A stretch of 64,000 nt of DNA from NCBI RefSeq assembly GCF_041146395.1, contig NC_090989.1:53408501-53472500 (forward strand), written 5' to 3'. The position numbers were made by a program, and so were the translations under genes. The DNA comes from Eulemur rufifrons (taxonomy: Eukaryota; Chordata; Mammalia; Primates; Lemuridae). This document shows, piece by piece, positions 9,878-21,399 of the stretch; the first letter of the stretch is position 1, and each line of letters opens with the position of its first letter. The notes under the pieces were generated by a model, which searched no databases, was not told the DNA's origin, and worked only from the letters and a program-made list of their open reading frames with translations.

Positions 9878-10965
9878 GTATGTATTGCTTCACAATGGGG
9901 ATATGTTTTAAGCAACATGGTGTTAGGCAATTTTATTCTTGTGCAAACCTCATAGAGCGTACTTACACAAACCTAGATAGTATAGTCTACCACACAACTA
10001 GGCCATACGGCATAGCCTATTGCTCCTAGGCTATAAACCTGTACTGCATGTTATTGTATTGAATACTGTAGGCAATTGTAACACAATGGGAAGTTTTTGT
10101 GTATCTAAACATAGAACAGGTACAGTAAAAATACTGTATAAAAGATAAAAAATGGTACACTCGTATAAGGCACTTACCGTGAATGGAGCTTGCAGGGCTA
10201 CGAGTTGTTCTGGGTGAGTGAGTGAATGTGAAGGGCTAGGATGCAACACTACTGTAGACTTCATAAATGCTTAGGCTGCAACAAATTTATAAGAGAGATT
10301 TTTCTTTCTTCAATGCTCAGTCAAGCTTAGTTTATTATAACTTTTTTAGTTTACAAACTTTTTAATTTTTAAAAAGTTTTTGACTCTTTTATAATAACAC
10401 TTAGCTTAAAACACAAACACAAACACATGGTACAATTGTACGCAAATATTTTCTTTCTTTATAACTTTATTCTATTATATAAGCTTTTTTCTATTTTTAA
10501 AATTTACTTTTTTTTTAACTTTTTAAACTTTTTTAATTAAAAACTCAGACACAAACACATACATTAGCCTAGGCCTTCACAGGGTCAGGATCATCAATAT
10601 CCCTGTCTTCTACCCCCACATCTTGTCACGCTGGACAGTCTTCAGGGGCAAAAACACACATGGAGCTGTCATCTCCTTTGATAATAACACCTTCTTCTGG
10701 AATACCTTCTGAACGACCTGCCTGAGGCTGTTTTACGGTTAACTTTTTTAAATAAGCAGGAGTATACTTTAAAATATGGATAAAAAGTATAATATAGTCA
10801 ATATATAAACTAGTATCCATAGTCATTTATTATCATTATCAAATATTATGTATGGCACATAATTTATGAACCATACTTTTATACAACTGTCAGCACAGGT
10901 TTGTTTACATCAGCATCGCCACAAGCACGTGAGTAGTACAATGGCTACCACAAGGAATAGAGACT
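9878..10965. mobile_element. Tigger-type DNA transposon (TcMar), non-coding
   Basis: Contains the long characteristic series of this repeat in order: 'catagagcgtacttacacaaacctagatag', 'attgctcctaggctata', 'gaatactgtaggcaattgtaacacaatgg', 'gtgtatctaaacatagaacagg', 'attagcctaggccttcac', 'ggtcaggatcatcaatatc', 'ggagctgtcatctcctttgataata', 'acctgcctgaggctgtttta'. I recognise it as a Tc1/mariner-superfamily Tigger relative but cannot give the subfamily. No transposase frame survives. The right end lacks the terminal segment normally following the 'cacgtgag' part. Confidence 0.75.
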
Positions 10966-11490
10966 ACAACGCATTCCATTTGAAGTTCAAACTTTTTAGA
11001 ATCTTATGTTTAGAATCAGACTTTTAGGTCTGAGATATACTTTAGACTCAAAGTTAGAGGACTGAGATGGTCCTGATTGCGTTCTGTTAACACAATGGAT
11101 AGAAGAGCCCAGATGGGGACACATAAGGAGGAGGGGTCTGGACCAGGTGACCCGGGCTCAGTACCGGGGATTAGAGGTGCACAACGGAAGACTGGTTCTG
11201 GCAAATCCTATGACTGAGCCTAGAATCCTCTTTGGTATTGGATGTGACTTGGGAGCCAATATAACTCAGGAAGCCTTGGATTAGGAGTTGACTATTAAAT
11301 TATGCATTGGAAAAAGTTATGTTTCTAACTTGTTCATTGTTAGTAGTGAGGGAAGCTTAATGCCACACATTATTTAAAGTTTAAGGAATATTGGTGTCTC
11401 ACTGTGGGCACATCATAGGTTGGTTCATTCATGGGTAGACACTAGCTAGCAGGTGTCTCTTTCCTGCCTACTTGTTTATTTTTCCTAATG
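10966..11490. other. Intergenic, nothing assigned
   Basis: No gene, RNA gene or confident repeat seen. Confidence 0.4.
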
Positions 11491-11494
11491 TCTG

Positions 11495-11625
11495 ATGCCT
11501 CACTGGATTTTAAGGTGCTTGTGAGCAAGAATCACTTCTTAATTCTTCTCTATGCCTCCAGCACCCACACAGTGTCTGGTGCACATGAGATGTCAGTAGT
11601 GGTTGGCTGGTTGACTTAAGTGAAT
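11495..11625 (+). repeat. L2 3' end
   Basis: Ends with the L2 tail pattern: 'agcacccacacagtgtctggtgcacatgagatg' followed by 'gaatgcatgaatg'. Confidence 0.65.
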
Positions 11626-11629
11626 GCAT

Positions 11630-12935
11630 GAATGTTGGCCGAAGAATTTATTTTATTGTTTTGGTTTTATCCTGCTTCAACTTGAGGGCCATGGTAGAGT
11701 CTCTCGTGCTGCTGAAATGTGCAGTGAGACCTTTGTCAGTTTTTCAGGAACAGTCTCTGAGCTTGGGCTGAAAAGAGTCAACCTTGGAAACCTGAGATGC
11801 AGCAATGGGTAGCCCAGTCTTCTTGGTTCTCACATCCTGTGTTTTCCTTTTCTAGTCCTACATAGACATCCAGCCAACGTTAACTTCTTAAACCTCCCTA
11901 ATCCTTGTGGTTAATAAACTTAATTTTAGCTTCCTCTCCCACTTCTCCATGCCTTTTGTCTTAAGCATGTAACTTTATTTTTCCTTTCTATTCTGCCCCA
12001 CCAGGCCTGGTTTCTCCGGCTAATGAGCCATAATCCTCGTTCCCACTTTTAAGCACCTACATTTTAGCTAACTACTTTCTGCAGGAAAAAGGGACCAGCT
12101 AATATAGTGACAATTAGGAAAGGCTTTCCATTAAGGTTCCTTCTCTCCATTTTCTCTTTTAGATATTCCCAGAGGGAGGGAAAGCACGGGATTAGTGAGA
12201 AAATACAGATGATTGATGAAAATGGAGAGAATGCTCAACAACATTAAGGGACAATAATACATATAAATTGAAATAGCTACAAATGTCAGTTCTTACCTTC
12301 AGATTCACCAGGGTTAAGGATAAAGGTAAAAACAGAGATTCCATATATTCTCCTGGTAAGACCATAAAATGGTAACATTTTATATGGGTGACCATCTGGC
12401 AAAATATCTCAAAGTTTTAAAATATATATTTCTTTTGACCCTGAAATTCTACTTTATGGACTTAAATCTAATGAAACCATCAGTGATATATGTACACACT
12501 TGTATTAAAAAGTTTATTACATTATTATTTGTAGTAGTGAAAAAGTCTAAAATATTTGTATAAATTATGGCATAGCCAATGCATAAGATACTAGGCAGGT
12601 ACATTATGAGACAATACTTAGGACATTTTGTTGGGTTATAAAAACCAGGGAAGAAAATTGTATGAATTTTTAAATCTGATATAAATATATTTAGAAAAAT
12701 GCTGGGAGTGCATATACTGTTACGTTGTTACTGTATATTATATATCATTATGTTATTATACTATTAGTATGCTAATATAACCACTATTAACAGTAGTTCT
12801 CTTGGAAAGGTGAGGTTAAGGGTGACTTTTATTTCCTTATGTATAAGTATTAATACATTCTACTTTTTATATAGTGAAAATGTTTGACTTTTCTTCTTTG
12901 AAAGGGCATCTGTTGTGGTGAACCTACAGTTTTCT
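11630..12935. other. Intergenic, nothing assigned
   Basis: AT-rich, especially 12390-12800. The region 12380-12720 (TGTGGTA-like and 'ctgtatattatatatcattatgtta' tracts, 'acattattatttgtag') may be a degraded L1 3' fragment, but I would not call it firmly. Confidence 0.35.
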
Positions 12936-12939
12936 GAAG

Positions 12940-13460
12940 GAAAGAAAAGATACCTGTGGTGGATAGATGCAGGGCGGCTGCCGCCACACCTGCAATTCCT
13001 GCACACACACCCTTTTGACTTTGCTGCTCCTCCCGGCAAGTGATAGCGTCTGAATCTGGTCCGGCCTTGTGGCTGTGACCAACGGATGTGGCTGACGTGA
13101 AGTCGTACGGCTTTCGAGGGCAGGCCAGAAGAAGCTTTGCAGTTTCCACTTTCCTCCCTTGAAGTGCTGCCCTGAAGCACTTGATGTGAGGAAGCCAGTG
13201 CAGCCCATTGGAGGATAAGAGCCACACAGAGGAAAACGAAGGCCACCAGCCAGGACCAGCTGCCAGACACACCAGCGAAGGCTTCTTGGAGCTCCCAGGC
13301 CAGCCCACCTCCAGCTGGGCGCAGCCACACGAGTGAGTCCAGGAGAGACCAGCACCCACAGCAACCCGCAGAATCATAAGAAATAATGAATCATTATTTT
13401 AAATCACTAAGTTTTGGGGTAGACTGTTACTCAGAAACAGATCATTGAAATAGCAACATT
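12940..13460 (+). mobile_element. MLT1-family LTR (ERVL-MaLR), solo
   Basis: Ends with the MaLR 3' signature 'ttaaatcactaagttttggggtagactgttactcagaaacagatcattg'-like order (split across 13400-13450) and has the GC-rich middle with 'gtgaccaacggatgtggctgacgtga'. No internal retroviral genes accompany it, so it is a solo LTR. The GC-rich body leaves all three minus-strand frames open for over 400 bp, none of which is coding. Confidence 0.75.
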
Positions 13461-15185
13461 CAATTTTCAAAAGAACTGTGGATGTCAACGTAGCTTCCAA
13501 GGAGCTTCAAATGATTAGCTCAGAAGTTTAAGCGGAACCTCTGTGGCTGCTGTGGTGGTACAGTCTGTTCTGGAGGAAAGACTGGCGAGTGGAGACCGCA
13601 GTGGGAGGCAAGTGTGTCAGCGAATCAGGGGCGAGTGTGTTTTAGTCTGTGTGCAGCTTTTCCTCATTGAAAGAGCACGACTTCCCCAAAGTACCTGCAC
13701 TCAAAAGTGACTCCCATCTGGCTCTCAGCAGAGTTTTTGGATCCTTCATCCTGTTGGCACTGCGAGAAGGAGTCCTTGGCGCCTTTCCCAAGTCTCTTTC
13801 AGGGCTTCCTTACCCCGTAGGACCTCCAGAGGTAGATGAAAGGAAAGGCTTCTTACTATTTTTGAAAATATTCTCAAAATATTTATTTATTTTTTTTGCC
13901 CCAAAGAAATGAGAAATTTCTCAGAACTACTGGGCAGAAATGTTACAAAGCACTCTATTAACTCTCTCCCTTGGTCTCCCTTGGCATGATCTAATTCTAC
14001 CCCATCACTCAAAAACATCCACCCTAAGACTTGAGGTGACCACTGGGGCCCATGAGCAACCTCACGGACACAGAGCTGGGAGTAGAACCCAGGTCTCTCT
14101 GCTCCACTGCCCAGATGCAATCTAAGAGAAAGGATGATACATTGTCTTTGCCAATTTTAGGTACATTTCACATTTCAGTGGGTCATTGGCCATAAGTAAG
14201 TTAAGCAGCTGAACATCCTTATGCAATATCATAAATGTAACAATAAAATAAAATAGCAACGTGATTCCTTTTTCTGGATGTAAGACTTCCTGAGACCACT
14301 GGTGAATGAAGGCCGCACACATTCAGTTTCACAGGTGGTGTTCTCCTCAGCAAAGCTGTTTTCAAAGCCAGATGTCTGGTGATGGATGTTGACTCTCTTC
14401 TTTCCTACTGGGTAATTGATATTTATTATAAAACTAAACAGGAGCCTGCAGGGTTTGGGGAAAATAATTCTGACAACTGCTAGTTTAGATATTCAATTTT
14501 TCACAGTTCATCTCCCCCAGGAATACTCCTCATGGATGTTATCCTCAGTGACATATTCCTCTGCGATCAGTCTCCTTTGTTATTATTTTGTCTCTTCCAT
14601 GCCAGGCCCTGGCCAAGAGCCCTGAGCAGGGCATGAGGCTTCAAAGCTGTGTTAGCAAATAGAAAGACCATGATATATTATCACATGCACAGACCTGGGA
14701 GTTGTACTTACAGATCAGAGTCTAGGGGTCAGTTCTGCTCAGAGGGCCTCTCCTTCTCCCTGCTGCACTTCCCCCCTGGAGTTAAGAATTTCTGGCACAG
14801 AATTAAGGGAAGAATTTAAACCACTGGTTCTTGTAAGTTTTCTGACACCAACCAAGACATCTGCGGTGTGACCTCAGCACTCCCTATTGGCATCAAGTTT
14901 GGCACAAGGCTCCATGATGTCTGCGCTTTCCTTAGTTCTGACAGCCTCTGATTTTTGTCAGTCCTCTGAGTTCTCATTCACCTCATTCTTTTTCCTGCAA
15001 ATAATAGGTTGTGCTTGCATAAATCTGTCAAGGGCCCAGGATATTTGGGGAGCTGTCACCCTGTGTCAGCATGGAACCCTGACCAACTGCTCTTTGTGGA
15101 GTCTGGTCTAGACAGCTGGTGCTAGGATTGGAGGTCTGGGCAATATGTGCCTCAAGGGCTGGAAAAACTGGAGTGACTATAACCC
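13461..15185. other. Intergenic, nothing assigned
   Basis: Mixed composition with no convincing gene. Short open frames here have no signature. An A/T block at 13860-13895 is the only low-complexity tract. Confidence 0.4.
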
Positions 15186-15226
15186 TTGGTTTTGAAGAGT
15201 TTTTTTTTTTTTTTTCATTAAAGTCA

Positions 15227-15469
<243 letters not shown>

Positions 15470-15922
15470 CTAACCATACAAAAGTTGCAAATTTGGCTAA
15501 AGAGCTTGGCCTACACAATGTTTAAAAAAAAAACATTAAAATAGTTGTTCATATTTAACCATAAGGTATCTTGCATTCAAATCCAGATTTCCATCTCCTC
15601 TTGAAGCACACCTAGTAGGTCCTCAGCCCAGGCAAGGGAAAAATATCCTATCTGGAGTTTTCTCTCCAACCATTTAACTCATTCCAGAGGAAAATGCTCA
15701 TTCTAGATTTGCATTTCTTGGTACTCATTTTCCATTTTGTTTTCATTTTTCTAACTGGAGTACAAGGAAGTATGTTTTTTTTTTTCCTGAGGGATGGTTC
15801 ATTATTTAAATCAAAGACTAGTACTTGAGAAATAGAAAATTCCATCTGACATTTCTGATGCTGTCTCTATCCATGCTATGAATTTTTGCTCACTAAATAC
15901 TTCCTTAAAATCATATCCTTGG

Positions 15923-16215
15923 GGTTGGGCACAGTGGCTCACACCTATAATCCCAGCACTCTGGGAGGCTGGGGCAGAGGATCACTTGAGGCTAGGTGTT
16001 CAAGACTAACCTTGGCAACATAGTGAGACTCTCTTCTCTACAAAAACTATAAAAAATAGCCAGATGTGGTGGTGCACACCTGTAGTCCCAGCTACTCAGG
16101 AGGCTGAGGCAGGACTGCTTGAGCCAAGATTTCAAGGTTGCAGTGAGCTATGATTGGACCACTGCACTCCAGTCTAGATGACAGAGTGAGACCCTGTCTC
16201 TAAAAGAAAATAATA
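15923..16215 (+). mobile_element. Full-length old Alu (J-like)
   Basis: Both arms are present, from 'gttgggcacagtggctcac' to 'gagaccctgtctctaaaag', with an A-rich linker. It is diverged and lacks the strepsirrhine linker insertion, so it belongs to the oldest, J-like layer. Imperfect target duplications: AAATCATATCC (15908-15918) and AAATCACATGCC (16219-16230). Confidence 0.9.
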
Positions 16216-16234
16216 TATAAATCACATGCCTGGG

Positions 16235-16499
16235 CTTGTTCTCTCATTCTGTCACCCAGGCTAGAGTGCAGTGGCATGATCATAGCTCACTGTAACCTCA
16301 AACTCCTGGGCTTAAGCTATCCTCCCACCTAAGCTTCCCAAGTAGCTGGGCCACACATGCACACCACCATATCTGGCTTATTTTTTCAATTTTTTGTAGA
16401 GATGGGGTCTTGTAATGTTGCCTAGGCTGGTCTTGAACTCGTGGCCTTAAGGGATCCTTCCGCCTCAGGCTCCCAAAGTGCTGGGATTACAGGCGTGAG
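16235..16499 (-). mobile_element. Old Alu, minus strand
   Basis: Reads as a reversed Alu from 'tctgtcacccaggctagagtg' through 'gctgggattacaggcgtgag'. The first bases of the element (at its right side here) are missing. It lies head-to-tail opposite to the preceding Alu, forming an inverted Alu pair with a spacer of about 20 bp. Confidence 0.9.
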
Positions 16500-16659
16500 T
16501 ATAATGGGGGAGAAAAACATCAGATATTAAATGATGATTCACAAAAATAACCACATATTTACCATTTATTAAGGGTTAGGATGAAAAAGTAGAGGGGAAT
16601 CTCCCTTGCAGAATTGTCATTTTTATGACTTGAAGATAAGAAAAACTTATCCTGGTGTC

Positions 16660-16978
16660 TTGTCTGTTCAGGCTGCTATAACAAAATACCTTAGATTGGG
16701 TAGTTTACAAACAATAGAAATTTATTTCTTACAGTTCCGGAGGCTGGGAAGTTCAAGATCAAAGCTCCAGCAGATTCAGGGCTTTGAGGGCCTGTTTCTC
16801 TTCCTCTCATGGCAGAAAGGGCAAACAGACTCCCCCAAGCTTCTTTCATAAGGGCACTAATGCCATTCTTGACCTTTGAAAGTCCCCACCTCTAACACCA
16901 CCATCCCCTTGGGGGTTAGGTTTCAACATGTGAATTGGGGAGGGAAGCACAAACATTCAAACCACAGCACCTGGTCTA
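16660..16978 (-). mobile_element. MLT1-type LTR, antisense
   Basis: Reverse of a MaLR LTR: 'ggctgctataacaaaatacc', 'agaaatttatttcttacagttccggaggctggg', 'ataagggcactaatgccatt', 'ggggttaggtttcaacatgtgaatt'. No internal region is attached. Confidence 0.75.
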
Positions 16979-16995
16979 GAGAATTGCAAAGGCCC

Positions 16996-17024
16996 GGGGG
17001 TGGGGGGGTGGGGGGGGGGGGTGG
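16996..17024 (+). repeat. G-run tract, possible G-quadruplex
   Basis: Four or more G-runs of five to eleven bases, separated by single T. Such a tract can fold as a G-quadruplex on the plus strand. Confidence 0.85.
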
Positions 17025-18570
17025 AAGCAGCATTACCCAGAGAGAGGCTTCCAGAAGGAAACAGGCCAAGATGGCATGGGAGGGAAAACATTGCATTTAG
17101 ATGTAACTTGACTGACTGCAGAGGAAACTATCAGACAGAACTGAATTTTTCTATGCCAAACAAAAGGGCCTGTTTGATTATTTCTAGAATACTCAGAAAA
17201 GCTATAGGACCTGCCTGAGATTTCATCCAGAAATGGAGAAAAAGTCTGGAAATGTAGGTTCAAAGGTCCATGAAAGGGAGAATAAAACTGCTCAATGATT
17301 TTACCCACCAGGTTTTGCTCATTCATTAAAAGAGTTAGTGTTTTTTTGGTGCATGCTAAAGATATGCATTTAGAAGATAATACCTGGCTACCACGTGGAG
17401 AATGGATTATGAAGGAGCAAGACTACATTCAGGGAGACTCTTAGGAGTGATCAGTAATCTTGGTGAAAAGGATGGAAGCTGGGGGGAGAGCCAGAGCAGG
17501 AGGGTTTAAAAGAAGTGCAGACACTTGAGTTATAAGTATAAATGCGTAACAAAAAAAACTGCTTATGAATGGAGTAATACTTTTACATGTTTGTATTTAT
17601 TAGACCAGCATCCATACACATTTGAAAAATAGTAAAACACTCGGTGGTAGTTTGGGTGCTCTGAGCTGCAGCTGCCAAGATGGGATTAGATACACGAGGA
17701 TTTCATTAGGGCCAACACCTGAGGGAAGGAAGTAGGGAGAAGGCTGGCAGCCAGGGCCAGCCATGACGTCGAAGCGTGAGTGTGACCCAGCGTGAAGGAG
17801 AGAGGGAGAAGACTGGGTGGCAGTGTCCAAGCACGCAGAGTAGGCTTTGAGGGGTCCCTGAACCAAAGTCAGACCCCAAAGAAGGCCTGGTCCCCTAGGA
17901 CTGGGTCTGCCTTAGTGCTGTGGGCAGTGGGCGGCATCCTGGGAGGCGCAGCCTCAGCTCCACGCGCTGATAGATTAGGAAGAGCAGCTGGGGCCCTCAG
18001 TGCATCACACTCCTCGGAGGAGGACGTCTTGTACTCTCAAGGCCGCCACACGCTTAAACATGTGCGTTTTATTCCGTCAGGCTCCATCTCCATGCTGAGG
18101 GTCTCCTGCAGCAACTCGAGAGACAGAGTTGGGAGATGCGGAAGCAGAGCAGGTACATCTCCTGGCTTCCCACGCTTGTCTTTTCTCTTCCTATTTGCCT
18201 AATACGTCTACACATTCTTCTCTCCTGTGAATCTTCTAACTTCTAGCATACTAAATTCACAGATAATTTCTCTTTTTATGAAAAAATAAGCCATTCTCCT
18301 GATTTTCCATTCCCTGACATCCTTTCTCATCCTCCTCTTCCCACCCCAATTCTTGTTTTCTGCCTTGCCAGTCTCCAGCCTACAGAACCCCTAATGACTT
18401 TTTCCTTCTCTCTTTCTCTTCTCCTCCCTCCTCAATAGTGAAGCTATATAACTTCTTCTGGACTTTCTGGGGCTCTTTGGTCATTTCTTATTGATAACTT
18501 ATGGCCTGCTTCTCCACTGCAGCTCGACATTCCCTATGCTAGCCTTAAATCTCAAAATAACTTTTGATTC
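17025..18570. other. Intergenic, nothing assigned
   Basis: No convincing gene. The 17790-18200 open frame on the plus strand (136 residues) lies in a locally GC-richer patch (17740-18130) and lacks any recognisable domain or splice pattern. Pyrimidine-rich at 18230-18450. Confidence 0.4.
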
Positions 18571-18574
18571 TGTC

Positions 18575-18770
18575 TCAGAGAATGGCATCACCTCCTACTG
18601 TCCTAGCCATGAAACAAGAGGTTATTTATCTTCTCAGGATCTCAGTTTCCTCATCCTTAAAATGGGCAAATAAAACTTCAAGAGGCATGTTGAGAATTAA
18701 ATGGGCTGTGTGTGCAAAATTATCATGGCAGCTTGTGTTTAGCATTTAGTAAATGTTAATTATTATTTTA
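18575..18770 (+). repeat. MIR SINE
   Basis: MIR core with 'ctcagtttcctcatccttaaaatgggc', 'gttgagaattaaatg' and 'agcatttagtaaatgttaattattat' in correct order. Confidence 0.85.
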
Positions 18771-18779
18771 CCCATCAAC

Positions 18780-19560
18780 AAATTACATTATTGAAGTATT
18801 ATTCTCTTCCAGATCAAATTTCAATAAGCCAAGCACTCGTTAATAGGCTGTTGGGGTTAAATTGGCTTATTTTGAGAATGAAGAAAAAAACTCTCTTTGT
18901 CAAGGTAGTTAGTTTGGCTTCAAAGATGAGTCCTCAAAATGTTACCTCATTCTAATATGTCTCCAAAGCCGAGGTAGTTAATAAATCACACCTAAACTAA
19001 GAAACAAATAATAATCTCCAACCCAGTCTTTCTTTCCAGAAATTATTGCTGCAATGTAATGTTTCTGCTCTTTACATTCGTGTAGTATAAATAGCAGGAG
19101 AGGCTAGTCATATATTCAACTCTCAGTTCTTTCCTCTGAGCTTGCATATTGCTAACTTTGAGTTTGTAAAGAGCAAACTTTCTTATGCAGTGTTGGAAAT
19201 CACAACCATTATGCTACTTGCTACTTTAGCTTTCTGGTGCTGCTCTAGTCCTACCTTGAAAATTACCTTTTCTCCTTAGGTTTCAGGACCTATCATTAAA
19301 ACCAGACTTTTCTTATTTAGTCCTATATTCCTCTACTTCTTTCAGGCAAGTTTTTCCTATACTTAGAGATTTCTCAATGTCAAGAGGAAAGAAGAGCAAA
19401 CACATGTGGGAGAAGGAAAGATATTGGCAAGGTCCTTTACTATCCTCAGTCTGCTTCCAGGTTGTGAATTTGCACTTTGAATTTGGGCTCACATGTTTAG
19501 TTCTGTTCTAGGTCTTGACTCCGAGTCAGAAATGGCATCTGTTTCTATTTATTGACATCT
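18780..19560. other. Intergenic, nothing assigned
   Basis: No gene or confident repeat seen. Confidence 0.4.
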
Positions 19561-19567
19561 TTATTGA

Positions 19568-19948
19568 TACAATTGGTATTAGTTTCCTAGGGCTGCCATG
19601 GTAAAGTACCATAGACTGGGTGGCCTAAACAGCAGAAATTTATTATCTCATAGTTCGGAGGCTAGAAGACTGAGATCAAGTTACAAGGTTGATGTCTTTT
19701 AAGACCTCTCTCCTTGGGTTGTGGATGGCTGTCTTCTCCCTCGGTCTTCATGTGGTCTCACCTCTGCGTGATGTCTGTGTCCTAACCTCATCTTATAAGG
19801 ACACCAGTCATATTAGATTTAGGCTCACCCAAATGACCCCACTTTACCTTAATTACCTTGGTAAAGGGCCTATTTCCAGGCCCTGAGTTACTGGGAGTTA
19901 GGGCTTCAACATATGAATTTTTGGGGGTACACAGTTCAGCCCATGATC
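19568..19948 (-). mobile_element. MLT1-type LTR, antisense
   Basis: Reverse of a MaLR LTR: 'gtaccatagactgggtggcctaaacagcagaaatttat', 'ttataaggacaccagtcatatt', 'ccttaattaccttggtaaagggcctat', 'gttagggcttcaacatatgaattttt', ending 'cacagttcagcccatga'. It is essentially complete as a solo LTR. Confidence 0.85.
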
Positions 19949-19959
19949 CCGTTATTAGA

Positions 19960-21060
19960 GGAAAGCTGGAGGCAATGCACTTCTATTAAAAATTAATAGT
20001 TGCTATATATCAGATGGGGCATCCAGGCAAGCAACTCAAAGTGTGTATTTGAATGAAGAATCTTTTTTCACAGTGTATCTTGATAAAAGTTTAATGAGAC
20101 ACTTCTATAAAAATATATAAAGGTTTGTTTTGAATGCAGCAGGACAGTAAAAATAGACAATTTCGATGTTAAAAGGGGAAGAACACTGCTTGGAATGGGA
20201 AACTAAACTAAAAGAATGTTTTATTTGCTGATATAGACATCCTTTCACTGCTATTTCAGTTTTTAGAAAATAAAATAATGAACCATTTGTGCTGAATAGG
20301 TAATATCCTCTAAATTTTAACCAGGGAAGGACTTGTGAAGAAATATAATACTATCACTGACTAAGAAGATGAGGAGTAGCTCTCTTCTGCAAGGAATGTC
20401 CTCAGAAACCGAAGAAGATTCCAGGTTAGTTTCAAATGATCTCACATCCTTTCAGCTGTGGTGTAGGGCAGCCTTTTTCTGATTGTCTAAAAGGAATCAA
20501 CATTATTAGCAAGACATCTGAATATGAAGTTTCAGCATCTACCTCTTCTCCCATAAAAATGTTTTGGTATCTGTTTCCCTGACCAGGGTGATGCCATCAA
20601 TGAATGTCTCACTTAGGCAGTACCACACGGTCCTCCTGAAGATTGTTATTAAAACGTCTTGAACCTTAAAAATAAAGAGAAACTCAAAGATTTAGGCCAA
20701 ACCTCTCCTTGATTTAAAATTATGTATAAGTAGTGTTCTTTGAAGATTAATTGGAACTCTCTAAACACACATTTCACAGAAGGTTTGCACTATAATTCAG
20801 CTTTTCCTAGAAGATCTTGGTCATATTGTCCTTATAAACCTAAAAATCCCTTCTATCACTTACCATAAAAATGAAGGTTTATTTTTTCTTATGGTAAACG
20901 GGCAGGATTTGCATATTGTGCAATTGTATTTAAAATGGGTATACAGCATTCCCAGAAGATAATTGTCACATATTTAAACAAATAGGACATGTAATTCTTG
21001 GAATGTTCCTGCAAAAATTCTCTCTTTGTCCTAAACTATGTCTGCTTACTGTTTAATGTT
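19960..21060. other. Intergenic, nothing assigned
   Basis: AT-rich. No gene or confident repeat recognised. Confidence 0.4.
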
Positions 21061-21065
21061 GAGTC

Positions 21066-21150
21066 TAGAGCAGCACTGTTCAACAGAACTTTGTGTGATG
21101 ATGAAAACGTTCTATCAAATCTGTGCTATCCAATGCACAGTATACAAATT
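21066..21150. mobile_element. MER5A-like hAT fragment
   Basis: 'cagcactgttcaacagaactttgtgtgatgatgaaaacgttctat' followed by 'ctgtgctatccaat' matches the MER5A non-autonomous hAT-Charlie element. It is truncated at its right side. Confidence 0.8.
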
Positions 21151-21177
21151 CAGAGAAGTGAGCCAACCTTGAATGTC

Positions 21178-21330
21178 TGATTCATTCATTCACTCATCAA
21201 ACATTTGCTGAGAGCCAAGTTTGGCCCAGGTAATGTGGCTAGGCACTGGGAATATGATGGTGAACAAGGTACAGCCCCTACCCTCAAGAAACACGTGAGC
21301 AGAGAGGAACGTGTGACTGGACAATCAGAT
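21178..21330 (-). repeat. L2 3' end, antisense
   Basis: Reverse L2 tail: 'attcattcattcactcatcaaacatttgctgag', 'aggcactgggaatatgatggtgaacaaggtaca'. Confidence 0.7.
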
Positions 21331-21399
21331 TAGCAGACAATGAGTTATAGATTAACAAGGTGGTGGTTACTGGGTGCAGAGGAAGGGCAGAGACACACC

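Noticed and set aside
12850..13377. Three overlapping minus-strand open frames of 146-175 residues
   Set aside because: All three frames are open over the same GC-rich stretch, which is the body of an MLT1 LTR on the plus strand. No domain, start context or splice support.
17792..18202. 136-residue plus-strand frame
   Set aside because: No recognisable domain, no splice pattern and only locally higher GC; probably chance.
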